This document shows positions 34,260 to 42,923 of a stretch of DNA of 64,000 nt, piece by piece. Source of the DNA: Bradyrhizobium sp. SZCCT0153 (GTDB lineage: Bacteria > Pseudomonadota > Alphaproteobacteria > Rhizobiales > Xanthobacteraceae); contig NZ_JAFCKS010000001.1 of NCBI RefSeq assembly GCF_018129995.1, positions 407,001 through 471,000 of the forward strand, given 5' to 3'. Every line of letters starts with the position of its first letter. Positions within the stretch are counted from its first letter, which is position 1. The position numbers and the translations under genes were made by a program. The notes below the pieces were generated by a model, which saw nothing but the letters and a program-made list of their open reading frames with translations, searched no databases and was not told the origin of the DNA.

Positions 34260-34459
34260 GCTTTCCTCCTGCCGTGGATGCAGCCAGTCTAGCATGCAAT
34301 CGGATTCGGAAGGCAAGGTGAGAGCTGCGTGCGATTGCGCGGAGCGGGCGTTTTGCACCGATGCGTCAAACGTTTGCGCGGCGCGACCCAGCCTCGCGCC
34401 GGCAACGGCTTTCTACTGTGCATGGGGTTGTTTTCGCGATTTTTGTTGAGGCCGGCCCG

Positions 34460-35038
34460 TCAGGCCTGCTTCAACGTTCGGAACGTGATGGAATATCGGC
34501 GCGCCTCGACCGGCGGGATGCTGTGCTCCCATTGCGAGCGTGCCTCGCCGTCAATCAGGTAGAGCGAGCGCGGCCGGGCCTCGAGTGTGTGGCGCTCCCA
34601 TCTGTCGCCGCTGCGGCGGCGGAAGCGGAATTTGCAGGACGAGCCGAGCGACAGGCCGAGGATCTTGTCGAAATGCGGCTTGTCGCGGTGCCAGCCGATG
34701 CCGACGCCGGCGTCGTATTCGGTGCAGAGCACCTGCCGGACGCTGCCGCCGGCGAGGCCCGCCCATGCCTCGGCCTGTCGCGCGACGGGCAGCACCCAGT
34801 CCGGGATCGGCTCGGCCTCGGCCAGCCGCTGCAGCGAATAGTCGTAGCGATAGCCGAACGAGGCCACCCGGCGGTTGCCCTCGAAGGCGCCGAACTGGAA
34901 ACGCTGCAGCGGCAATGCTGCGATGCGGCCGATCAGATCCTGCTCGACGGCGGGCTCGACGAATTGGTCCGCGTAGCGAAGCCCCGCAGGGCCGGCTTGC
35001 GGATCGGCGAACAAACCAAGCTGCGTCGTTCCTCGCAT
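34460..35038 (-). CDS. alkB: AlkB-type alpha-ketoglutarate-dependent dioxygenase
   Basis: A 192-residue Fe(II)/2-oxoglutarate dioxygenase that oxidatively demethylates alkylated DNA or RNA bases. Iron ligands are His117 and Asp119 in WHRDKP and His172 in WEHSIPP; the 2OG-binding Arg is in the RRYSITFR end. The size matches the short AlkB group (ALKBH-like). It stands alone, with no ada gene nearby. Confidence 0.9.
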   Translation of the reverse strand: MRGTTQLGLFADPQAGPAGLRYADQFVEPAVEQDLIGRIAALPLQRFQFGAFEGNRRVASFGYRYDYSLQRLAEAEPIPDWVLPVARQAEAWAGLAGGSVRQVLCTEYDAGVGIGWHRDKPHFDKILGLSLGSSCKFRFRRRSGDRWERHTLEARPRSLYLIDGEARSQWEHSIPPVEARRYSITFRTLKQA

Positions 35039-35109
35039 TTCCGTGATGGAACCTAATGGTGGCTGATGCGACTTATCTATTAACGCGGGGAGTAACGTGC
35101 GAGGCTGTC

Positions 35110-35250
35110 ATGGCACACAAGCATACCGCCGATCCGGCAGAGATCATGCGGGCGACCGGTCACCCTGAGCTGGAATATGCCGCCGGCTGGACCATCGCCG
35201 GTCTGGTCACCATCGGCACCATCGTCGCGGCTTGGGTGTTCGCGATCTAG
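35110..35250 (+). CDS. Small single-span membrane protein
   Basis: A 46-residue protein (MAHKHTADPAEIMRATGHPE, then the helix AGWTIAGLVTIGTIVAAWVFAI). GAGG lies five bases before the ATG. One C-terminal membrane helix is clear. No family is recognised. Its stop codon overlaps that of the kinase remnant on the other strand. Confidence 0.62.
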   Translation: MAHKHTADPAEIMRATGHPELEYAAGWTIAGLVTIGTIVAAWVFAI

Positions 35251-35440
35251 GCTGCGGGAAACCGCAGCTCGAAGGCCGCGCCCTGGTCTGCGGGCTTAAG
35301 CCCGATCGAGCCGCCATGGCTCGCCATCACCGCGCGCGATCGCCAGCCCCATCCCGGTGCCGTCCTGGCAATGCCGCGCGCGAGCGAGGCGGTCGGAAAG
35401 AGGCTTTCCGACCGAGCAGGCGCGATCTGCTTCACACAGC
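35247..35440 (-). pseudogene. C-terminal remnant of a sensor histidine kinase
   Basis: Minus-strand translation gives the G2/ATP-lid end of an HATPase domain: TGMGLAIAR in one frame and VMASHGGSIGL ... GAAFELRFPAA in the next. A frameshift therefore lies between them, near 35345. Only about 60 codons remain and the upstream H-box and N-box are absent. The fragment is a relic lying between the small membrane protein and the binding-protein gene. Confidence 0.7.
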
Positions 35441-35460
35441 GTCAGCGTTGCCCGCCAAAA

Positions 35461-37080
35461 TTAGCCCTTGGCGAACTGGCGATAGTCCGGCTCGCGGTGA
35501 AACCAGAACTCGTAACCGCTAATCGCCTTCTGCATGGCGACGTCATGGATCGGCTGGTTGAGCGGGACGACGGGAACGTCGCGCATGCAGAGCGTGATGA
35601 AATCCTTCACGGCCTTGTCGTACTCGGCTGCGTCCGTGGTGAACCGCGCCTTGTCGATCAGCGCGTCCATCTCCTTGTTCTGGTACGAGGAGATGTTGAA
35701 GATCGAATTGTTGCCGTGGAAATTCCAGTAGAAGTAATATTCGGGATAGTCCAGCCAGCCGCTGAAGCGGTTGAGCGCGAGCGGCAGCTCCTTCTTGTTC
35801 AGCGTGGTGCGCCAGTTCGCGCCGGGAATCTTCTCGATCGCCGCCTTGATGCCGACCCTGGCCAGGCTCTCCTGGATCAGGATGGCGGTCGGCTCGCCGA
35901 CCGTGGCGGTGCCGGTGTCGAGCGACAACGTGGTCTCCAGTCCGGCTTCGAATCCCGCCTCCTTCATCAGCGCCTTGGCCTTGTCGAGATCGGTGACGTA
36001 GGGAAACGGCTGCGGCCAGACCGGCTTTGAAACGTCCGCCGCTCCGCCGTACATGGGAACGGCACGGCCGAAGAAGGCGCTGCTCTGGATTTGCTCGTAC
36101 GGCATCGCCCAGGCGATGGCCTGGCGCAGCTTGACATTGTCGAACGGCGGCTTCGCTGTGTTCAGCGCAACGTACCAGAGCGCGTTTGGGATCGGCACGC
36201 CCGAGACCTTGACCTTGCCTTCCTTGATGATCTGCTCGAAATCGCGTGGCGCAAAGCCGCTCGAGATGTCCGCATCGCCACGCTCCAGCATCGCGCGGCG
36301 GGTGCCGGCGGAGGGGACGTCGCGCGCGATCACGCGCCGGAGCTTCGGCAGCGGTCCGCTCTTCCAGTCGTCGAACCGCGCCAGCACGGTCTCGCTGCCC
36401 GGCTTCCAGCTTTCGATCCTGTAGGCGCCGCCGCCGGCCTCGTTGTTCCTGAGCCACGCCAGCGCCCAGGGGTCTTCCGGCGTCGCGTTCTTTTTCGCAA
36501 GCTCCGAGTTGATGACGAAGGGCACGACCACTGCGACGTTGAACAGCAGCATCTTGTCCTTGCGGACGTAGTCGATGCGGAACGTGTGGTCGTCGACCAC
36601 GACGAACTGCTCGGGCTTTTCCAGCGATCCCGCCGACATCTGAAAGGTCGGAAAGCCGCCGACCTTCACCGCGCGGTCGAACGACCATTTGACGTCCTTC
36701 GCGGTAACAGGCGTGCCGTCGTGGAATTTCGCGTCTTTCCGCAAGCGGAAGGTGCAGGACATGCCGTCGGCGGCAACCTCCCAGCTCTCGGCGAGTTCGG
36801 GCGCCAGCTTCTCGCGGTCATAGGACACAGTCCCATCGGGCAGTGTCGTGGACGCGTAGGTCAGCAGGCGATCGTAACAATTCCAGGACAGGCCGTTCAC
36901 GGTCTGGTTGGAGCCGACCCCCTGCATGTCCAGCGAGTTCGGCCCCAGTTCCTGCACCACCAGCAGCGTCTCTGCGCGCCCCTGCGCCCAGGCAAAGCGC
37001 GGCGCGACGGCGGTCATTCCAGCGATGCCGAGGCCGCCGAGCACGTCGCGGCGGTTTACGTCGAAAGATGATGCGCTCAT
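35461..37080 (-). CDS. Peptide/opine-type ABC transporter substrate-binding protein, Tat-exported
   Basis: A family 5 (DppA/OppA-like) solute receptor of 539 residues. The N-terminus has a twin-arginine signal (RRDVLGGLGIAGMTAVAPRFAWA). The family hallmark AESWEVAADGMSCTFRLRKDAKFHDGTPVTAKDVKWSFDR is present at about 96-137. GGAGG precedes the start. It begins 92 bases after the broken hydantoinase gene and is probably cotranscribed with it. No permease or ATPase is adjacent, so its membrane partners are elsewhere. Confidence 0.92.
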   Translation of the reverse strand: MSASSFDVNRRDVLGGLGIAGMTAVAPRFAWAQGRAETLLVVQELGPNSLDMQGVGSNQTVNGLSWNCYDRLLTYASTTLPDGTVSYDREKLAPELAESWEVAADGMSCTFRLRKDAKFHDGTPVTAKDVKWSFDRAVKVGGFPTFQMSAGSLEKPEQFVVVDDHTFRIDYVRKDKMLLFNVAVVVPFVINSELAKKNATPEDPWALAWLRNNEAGGGAYRIESWKPGSETVLARFDDWKSGPLPKLRRVIARDVPSAGTRRAMLERGDADISSGFAPRDFEQIIKEGKVKVSGVPIPNALWYVALNTAKPPFDNVKLRQAIAWAMPYEQIQSSAFFGRAVPMYGGAADVSKPVWPQPFPYVTDLDKAKALMKEAGFEAGLETTLSLDTGTATVGEPTAILIQESLARVGIKAAIEKIPGANWRTTLNKKELPLALNRFSGWLDYPEYYFYWNFHGNNSIFNISSYQNKEMDALIDKARFTTDAAEYDKAVKDFITLCMRDVPVVPLNQPIHDVAMQKAISGYEFWFHREPDYRQFAKG

Positions 37081-37171
37081 CGCGGCCTCCAGGAGAAAGT
37101 TGCGACATAAAGAGGCAAAGCGCGTGCCATCAACCGGGATTCATGGCGTCGCATCCCGCGTCGATCGCGTC

Positions 37172-38626
37172 TTACGGTGTCACCGCTCCGCGTGCGACCG
37201 CGCGCGGGGCGGTCAGCTCCTTCCAGGTCGAGTTTGCCACATGCACGGGCGAGAACGCCGGGCGCTCGACATAATGACCGTCACCGGCCTCGGCGCGCAA
37301 ATCGCCGTCGTTCCAGACGACGCGGCCGCGCGATAGCGTCGCCGCCGGTCCGCCGGTGCAGGAAAAGCCCTCGAACACATTGTAATCGATCCGGCTCATC
37401 TGCCGCTTCGCGCTGATGGTCTTGCTCGCCTTGGGATCCCATACCACGACGTCCGCATCGGAGCCCACGGCGACCGCGCCCTTGCGCGGATAGATGTTGA
37501 GGATGCGGGCGATGTTCGCCGACGTCACTGCGACGAATTCCTCCTTCGTCAGCCGTCCCGTGGTGACGCCCGCCGTCCACAGCAGCGCGAGGCGATCTTC
37601 GAGGCCGCCGGTGCCGTTCGGGATCTTCCTGAAGTCGTCGCGCCCGAACCGCTTCTGCTCCGTGGTGAAGGCGCAGTGGTCGGTTGCGACCACCTAGAGC
37701 GAGCCGGCTTGCAGGCCGGCCCACAGGCTGTCCTGATGCGACCTGTCGCGGAACGGCGGCGACATCACGCGCTGGGCGGAATGATCCCAGTCCTTGTTCT
37801 GGTATTCATCCGCATCGAGCAGCAGGTGCTGGATCAGCGGCTCGCCATAGACGCGTCTGCCCGCCGCGCGTGCGCGGGCGATCGCCTCATGCGCCTCGCG
37901 GCAACTGGTGTGCACGATGTAGACCGGCGTCCCCGTCATGTCGGCGATCATGATGGCACGGTTGGTGGCTTCGCCCTCGACCTCCGGCGGCCGCGAATAG
38001 GCGTGTCCCTCGGGGCCGGTGACGCCGCGCGCGATCAACGCCTCCTGCATCAAGGCGACGACGTCGCCGTTCTCCGCATGCACCACCGGCATGGCGCCGA
38101 GATGGGCGCAGCGCGCGAACGAGTTGTAGAGCTCGTCGTCGTTCACCATCAGCGCGCCCTTGTAGGCCATGAAATGCTTGAAAGTGTTGATGCCGTAGGT
38201 CTTGACCACAGTCTCCATCTCGTCATGGATCTGCTTCGACTACGATGTCACCGCCATGTGGAAGCCGTAGTCGGCGGCTGCCTTCTCCGATTTGTGCCGC
38301 CACTCCTGGTAGGCCGCGAGCATCGACTGGCCGGGGTCGGGCAGGCAGAAATCCACCACCATCGTGGTGCCGCCGGTCAGCGCCGCCTTGGTGCCCGATT
38401 CGAAATCGTCGGCGGTCACGGTGCCCATGAACGGCATTTCGAGATGGGTGTGCGGATCGATCCCGCCCGGGATGACGTAGGCGCCACCGGCATCGAGGAT
38501 CTCGCAACCGGTGGGCGTCTCGACCGATGCCCCGACCGCGACGATGGTCTCGCCGTCGATCAGCACGTCCGCACGGCGCGAATGATCATGATTGACGACG
38601 GTGCCGCCGCGGATGAGGAGGGACAT
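37172..38626 (-). pseudogene. D-hydantoinase/dihydropyrimidinase gene interrupted by two in-frame TAG codons
   Basis: The single minus-strand frame of 485 codons from 38626 encodes a complete hydantoinase/dihydropyrimidinase (cyclic amidohydrolase) except for TAG at codon 129 (38240-38242, between VTS and SKQ, where Trp is expected) and TAG at codon 311 (37694-37696, between GSL and VVATDH, where Gln is expected). All metal-site residues remain: His59, His61, Lys156 (carboxylated), His183, His239 and Asp316. No frameshift or deletion is seen. The natural stop is TAA. Interpretation: a very recent pseudogene, or less likely read-through. It lies upstream of a family 5 binding protein, a plausible uptake partner. 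Confidence 0.85.
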
Positions 38627-38730
38627 GGGAGGCTCCGGAGGAGGGGGACCTCGCGAAGGCTAGGCGCGCTGAGCGCAATGCGACAGGCGAAATTTTAGTC
38701 ACACGTCGCCAGCGGCTTCGCACTCGGCCT

Positions 38731-39339
38731 CTACGCCGCTTGCGCGATCAACCCGTCGATCATCGCACGCACCAGGCCGGCGATTTCCTTGCGCAGCGCC
38801 GGTAATGGAACTGCCACCAGTTTCTGCTCCAGCCCGAGCGCCACCATGCCATGCACGGACGAGAACAGACTGCGCGCGGTGACGCCGAGCTCCTCCGCGC
38901 CTCGCTTTGGAAACAGCGCGGCCAGCGGCACGTAGATGTGCCTGAACAACTGCATCTGGTCCTCGATGGACCAGTCGGGCACGGCCTTGTCGGCCTCCAT
39001 GCGGTGCTCGAACAACGCGCGCCAGAGCTGGAGATTTTCGGCGGCGAAATCGCAATAGGCGATCGCGATGCGGACCAGCGTCTCCTGCGGCGATGGATTG
39101 CCCGCGCGCACTGCCGCGCTGAGCGCCTCGTCGAGCCGCCGTAGCGTGCGCGAGCCGACGCGCAGGACCAACTCGTCCACATCGGCGACCAGATTATAGA
39201 CTGCGCCATTGGCGCAGCCGATCTCGCGCGCCAGATCGCGAGTTTTCAGGCCTGCCAATCCGCGAACCGCGATCATTCGTTCCGCCGCCAAGATCAGCTC
39301 CGTGCGCAATTTCTCTCGACGTTCCAGGGTCTTAGTCAT
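38731..39339 (-). CDS. TetR family regulator divergent from a pspA-like gene
   Basis: A 202-residue TetR-type repressor. The N-terminal HTH covers about residues 12-60 (LILAAERMIAVRGLAGLKTRDLAREIGCANGAVYNLVADVDELVL), and the C-terminal ligand domain resembles the WHG/TetR_C_33 group (LWRALFEHRMEADKAVPDW). The start at 39339 is 16 bases from the first operator palindrome. The divergent, closely spaced arrangement with the operators suggests that it represses itself and the pspA-yiaAB transcript. Confidence 0.9.
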   Translation of the reverse strand: MTKTLERREKLRTELILAAERMIAVRGLAGLKTRDLAREIGCANGAVYNLVADVDELVLRVGSRTLRRLDEALSAAVRAGNPSPQETLVRIAIAYCDFAAENLQLWRALFEHRMEADKAVPDWSIEDQMQLFRHIYVPLAALFPKRGAEELGVTARSLFSSVHGMVALGLEQKLVAVPLPALRKEIAGLVRAMIDGLIAQAA

Positions 39340-39354
39340 TTCATCGCCAAATTA

Positions 39355-39427
39355 TTGAGCGTCGCTCAAATATTTATTGAACGATGTTCAAGTTCTCTGC
39401 TACAAATCATCTGTGAGCAACGCTCAT
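39355..39427. promoter_or_regulatory. Three-site palindromic operator array between tetR and pspA-like gene
   Basis: Site 1 at 39355-39369 is a perfect palindrome, TTGAGCG-T-CGCTCAA. Site 2 at 39377-39391 is TTGAACGATGTTCAA, one mismatch. Site 3 at 39413-39427 is GTGAGCAACGCTCAT with a 5-bp core palindrome. The centres of sites 1 and 2 are 22 bp apart (two helical turns), and site 3 is 36 bp further on, just before the pspA ribosome site. The consensus is TTGARCG-N-YGYTCAA. Together they cover most of the 103-base tetR-pspA intergenic region. Confidence 0.82.
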
Positions 39428-39442
39428 AACAGGGAGCAGCAG

Positions 39443-40138
39443 ATGTTCAAGACCGTAGTGACACTTTTCCGCGGCAGCGTTGCCGCCGCAGGCGAGGAGC
39501 TGGAAGACCGCACGGCCCTTCTGATCCTCGACCAGCAGATGCGCGACGCGGCAGCCGCCGTCGAGCGCAGCAAGCGGACGCTTGCGCTGGCGATCGCGCA
39601 AGACCAGCAGGAAGGCCGCAAGCTCGAGGCGACCGTCGCCCGCATTGCCGATCTCGAGACCCGCGCAGTTGCGGCGCTCGACGGCGGCCGTGAGGATCTC
39701 GCCAAGGACGCCGCCGAAGCCATCGCGGGCCTGGAGGCCGACCGCGATGCGGCGATGACGGCACGTGCCTTGTTCGCGACCGAGATCGCGCGGCTGAAGC
39801 GGCATGTGGCAAGCGCTCAGGCGCGTATCACCGAGCTCGACCGCGGTCGTCGCGTCGCCCGCGCCTCGGAAGCGGTGCGCTCGCTTCGCCGCAGCGGCAT
39901 CGAAGCGGCACGTCCTTACGAATCAACGCTGCCGGAGGCGGAGAGCACTTTGAGACGTCTACGCGACCGGCAGATGGCAGCCCAGGCCGCCGACGATGCC
40001 CTGGTCGAACTCGATGCGGCCTCCGGTCCGCTCGCCACCGCCGAAAAACTCGCCGAGCAGGGCTTCGGCCCCCGGCTCAAGACCACCGCGGACGACGTGC
40101 TGGCGCGGTTGAAATCCAGGCGCACGCCGACTGCGTGA
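39443..40138 (+). CDS. pspA: PspA/IM30 (ESCRT-III-like) family protein
   Basis: A 231-residue helical protein. The start at 39443 (MFKTVVTLFRGSVAAAGEEL) begins with the amphipathic helix that binds membranes, and GGGAG lies six bases upstream. Conserved family features follow: ALLILDQQMRDAAAAVERSKR, long coiled-coil helices (residues 40-150) and EAESTLRRLRDRQMA. PspA proteins oligomerise on stressed membranes. Here the gene is controlled by a TetR operator region and not by a PspF/sigma-54 system, and it is followed 40 bases later by a YiaAB-like gene. Confidence 0.88.
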   Translation: MFKTVVTLFRGSVAAAGEELEDRTALLILDQQMRDAAAAVERSKRTLALAIAQDQQEGRKLEATVARIADLETRAVAALDGGREDLAKDAAEAIAGLEADRDAAMTARALFATEIARLKRHVASAQARITELDRGRRVARASEAVRSLRRSGIEAARPYESTLPEAESTLRRLRDRQMAAQAADDALVELDAASGPLATAEKLAEQGFGPRLKTTADDVLARLKSRRTPTA

Positions 40139-40178
40139 TCTCAAACCCGATCATCGTTCGAACCAACAGGAGACCATC

Positions 40179-40454
40179 ATGAACCAGAACGGCCAGCCCC
40201 ACAGCAGCGCCTGGGTGACCTTCACTTATGCGTCCTTCGCAGCCTCCGCCTTCCTTGTTGCTATCGGCGTCTTCTTCCTGCCGATCGATCTCTGGATGAA
40301 AGGCTATCTCACCATGGGCGTCGTGATGCTGATCCAGACCTGCATCACCCTGACCAAGACGGTCCGCGACAATCATGAGAGCAGCCGGCTGGTGAACCGC
40401 ATCGAGGATGCCAAGGCCGAACGCCTGCTGATGGAAGTCTCCAAGGCGGCTTGA
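40179..40454 (+). CDS. YiaA/YiaB family two-helix inner-membrane protein
   Basis: A 91-residue membrane protein with two helices (about 16-36 and 44-60) and the family-typical SAWVTFTYASFAASAFLVAIG and GYLTMGVVMLIQTCITLTKTVRDNHE segments. It starts 40 bases after the PspA-like gene, so the two are very likely one transcript. YiaAB domains are linked with envelope stress and often sit beside PspA genes. The soluble tail is short and charged. Confidence 0.85.
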   Translation: MNQNGQPHSSAWVTFTYASFAASAFLVAIGVFFLPIDLWMKGYLTMGVVMLIQTCITLTKTVRDNHESSRLVNRIEDAKAERLLMEVSKAA

Positions 40455-40726
40455 ACGAGGCGGCTTGAGTGGGCGCGTAGGAAAACGAAGCCAGGCACGA
40501 CGCGAAGCGGCGGGTGCACCTCATCCGCCGCTGCTGCTCATTTGTGGAACGCCGCAACATACTTCTGCGGCTTTCATATCGCGCCTGCGAAATGCAACCG
40601 AGCCATGACGGATCGCACGGGCGGGCGGTCTTGCGCAGCCGCGGCGGCCGGAGCACTCTGCGCAAGCGGCGCACAAAGAACGCCGCCAAAAAAGACGTAC
40701 GTACAAGATCTTGGCGAGGAAGCTCC

Positions 40727-41788
40727 ATGACGGCGACGCGGATCGACTGCGACATCCACCCGGCGGTTGGTGGCACGCGTACGACACTGCTTCCCTATCT
40801 CAGCGATCACTGGAAGGAGCAGGTGGTGAGCCGCGCCATCGACGGGCTCGATCTCACGAGTTATCCGCCGAGCATGCCGCTTTCGGGCCGCGCCGACTGG
40901 CGGCCGGCCGGTGGCGCCAAGCCCGGTTCCGACCTTGCCATGGTGCAGAAGGGCGCGTTCGAGCAGCTGGGTGCCAGCCACGCGATCCTCAACGTGCTCT
41001 ATGGCGCACAGGCGGTGTTCGATGCCTACATGGCGGCTGACTTCTGCAAGGCGATCAACGACTGGATCGCCGCCGAGTGGCTGTCGCGCGATCCGCGCCT
41101 GCGCGCCTCCATCGTGGTGCCGATGCAGGACCCGGATCTGGCGATCGAGGAGATCGAACGCCGCGCCGGCGACAACCGCTTCGTGTCGATCCTGGTGCTG
41201 GCGCAGGGCGAGACGCTGCTGGGACGGCGCCACTTCTGGCCGGTCTACCGGCTCGCCGAGAAGTACAGGCTGCCGCTCGCGATCCATGCGGGTACGCAAT
41301 ATCGGCAGGCGCCGAGCTCGGCCGGCTGGCCGTCGCACCGCTACGAATACTACTTCGTCGAGGCGCAGGCGTTTCAGGCTCAGATCCTGAGCCTGATCTA
41401 TGAGGGCGTGTTCGGCAAATTTCCGGACCTGAAGGTCGTGCTGATGGAGTCGGGCGTGAGCTGGCTGCCGGCCTTCATGTGGCGCGCCAACAAGACCTGG
41501 CGCGGCGTACGCGTCGAGGTGCCGTGGGTCGAGCGCGAGCCGGCCGCGATCATCCGCGACAATTTCCGCGTTACCATGCAGCCGTTCGATGCGCCGGCGG
41601 ACGCGAAAAGTGTCGAGGAGATCATCGACCAGATCGGCTCCGAAAAGATGTTCCTGTTCGCCTCCGACTATCCGCACTGGCAGTTTGACGGCAACGATCC
41701 GATCCCGCCGCATCTGCCGAAGAGCATCATCGACAAGATGTGCGTCGACAATCCGCTGGAGACGTTTCCGCGGTTGTCGCTCAATTGA
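40727..41788 (+). CDS. Amidohydrolase 2 (ACMSD-like) family protein, first of a tandem pair
   Basis: A 353-residue TIM-barrel metal-dependent hydrolase or decarboxylase. The ATG at 40727 has GAGGAA seven bases upstream. Metal-site features are IDCDIHP at the N-terminus (Asp-x-His), AIHAG, and FASDYPHW with the C-terminal Asp. ACMSD-family enzymes decarboxylate or hydrolyse aromatic acids such as gamma-resorcylate or 2-pyrone carboxylates; the substrate is unknown. It is 15 bases before a paralogous gene and the three following genes form a likely operon. Confidence 0.87.
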   Translation: MTATRIDCDIHPAVGGTRTTLLPYLSDHWKEQVVSRAIDGLDLTSYPPSMPLSGRADWRPAGGAKPGSDLAMVQKGAFEQLGASHAILNVLYGAQAVFDAYMAADFCKAINDWIAAEWLSRDPRLRASIVVPMQDPDLAIEEIERRAGDNRFVSILVLAQGETLLGRRHFWPVYRLAEKYRLPLAIHAGTQYRQAPSSAGWPSHRYEYYFVEAQAFQAQILSLIYEGVFGKFPDLKVVLMESGVSWLPAFMWRANKTWRGVRVEVPWVEREPAAIIRDNFRVTMQPFDAPADAKSVEEIIDQIGSEKMFLFASDYPHWQFDGNDPIPPHLPKSIIDKMCVDNPLETFPRLSLN

Positions 41789-41803
41789 ACATTGGAGGAT
41801 CGC

Positions 41804-42916
41804 ATGAGTGACGTCATCGACCGACCCTTGCTCGACGAGGAAAAACCCGCCGCGACGCGGCTGCGCATCGTCGATTGCGACGTGCATCCTAGCTTGCGAT
41901 CGACGGACGATCTCAACGAGTTCCTGCCGAAACGCTGGCAGCAGCATCTGAAGGAATACGGCAGCCATCTGCGCACGCCCTACCTTTTCACGACGCCCTA
42001 TCCGCGCTCCTCGCCGCTGATCGCGCGGCGCGATGCTTGGCCGCCGACCGGCGGGCCGCCCGGCTCCGATCTCGCCTTCATGCAGAAGCAGCATCTCGAT
42101 CCGCTCGACGTCGAGTTCGGGATATTGCAGGTGCTCGATCTCTTCATCTTCTCGCAGCAGAACCTTGACTTCGGCGCGGCGATCCAGCGTGCGATCAACG
42201 ACTGGCAGCTTGCATTCTGGTCGCATCGCGATCCGCGCCTGAAGGCCTCGATCCTGGTCGGACAGGATGGCGTTGATCTCGCCATCGCCGAGATCGAGCG
42301 CTGCGCGAAAATCGGCGAATACATCCAGATCAACGTCTCGCCGCGCGCCAACGAGCCGCTCGGCCGTCGCCGCTACTGGCCGATCTACGAGCGCGCGCAG
42401 GAGCTCGACTTGCCGCTCGGCATCCATGTCGGCGGCTATGGCGGCCACGCGCCGACGGGCGGCGGCTGGCCGTCCTATTATGTCGAGGAGCACCAGTCCA
42501 ACGCGCATACCATCGCGGCGCAGCTTGCGAGCCTCGTCATTGAAGGCGTGCCCGAGCGGTTTCCAAAGCTGAAGATCGTGTTCATCGAGGGCGGCTTCGG
42601 TTGGATCCCGTCGGCGGTGTGGCGCATGGACCAGCATTTTGAGCGGTTCCGCAGCGAGGTGCCGCATCTCAAGCGAAAACCGTCGGAATATGTGCGCGAG
42701 AATTTCTGGTTCACGACGCAGCCGATCGACGAGCCGGACGAGGCGCGGCATCTGCGCTCGCTGATCGAGTGGGTCGGCGTAGACCGCCTGTTGTTCTCGT
42801 CGGACTATCCGCATTGGGATTTCGACGATCCGCGCTTCGCCTTCAAGACGCCGCTGTCTGAGGCCGAGCGGAAGAAGATATTCAGCACGAACGCCCGCGC
42901 GGTCTACAAGTTCTGA
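41804..42916 (+). CDS. Amidohydrolase 2 (ACMSD-like) family protein, second of a tandem pair
   Basis: A 370-residue paralogue of the preceding gene. The two share INDW..AFW/EWL.HRDPRL.AS, EIER and the GRR.YWP.Y pattern, which point to a duplication. The start at 41804 sits seven bases after TTGGAGG. The N-terminal DCDVHP, the central GIHVGG and the C-terminal SSDYPHWDFD provide the metal site. Its stop is eight bases before the Rieske gene. The pair may form a heteromer or act on successive intermediates. Confidence 0.87.
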   Translation: MSDVIDRPLLDEEKPAATRLRIVDCDVHPSLRSTDDLNEFLPKRWQQHLKEYGSHLRTPYLFTTPYPRSSPLIARRDAWPPTGGPPGSDLAFMQKQHLDPLDVEFGILQVLDLFIFSQQNLDFGAAIQRAINDWQLAFWSHRDPRLKASILVGQDGVDLAIAEIERCAKIGEYIQINVSPRANEPLGRRRYWPIYERAQELDLPLGIHVGGYGGHAPTGGGWPSYYVEEHQSNAHTIAAQLASLVIEGVPERFPKLKIVFIEGGFGWIPSAVWRMDQHFERFRSEVPHLKRKPSEYVRENFWFTTQPIDEPDEARHLRSLIEWVGVDRLLFSSDYPHWDFDDPRFAFKTPLSEAERKKIFSTNARAVYKF

Positions 42917-42923
42917 GATCAGC

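Noticed and set aside
37172..38626. Annotating three separate small genes in place of one hydantoinase
   Set aside because: All three pieces are in the same frame, separated only by single TAG codons, and together rebuild one complete enzyme.
39355..39427. A sigma-54/PspF promoter for the pspA-like gene
   Set aside because: No GG-N10-GC pattern with correct sequence was recognised; the palindromes suit TetR control.
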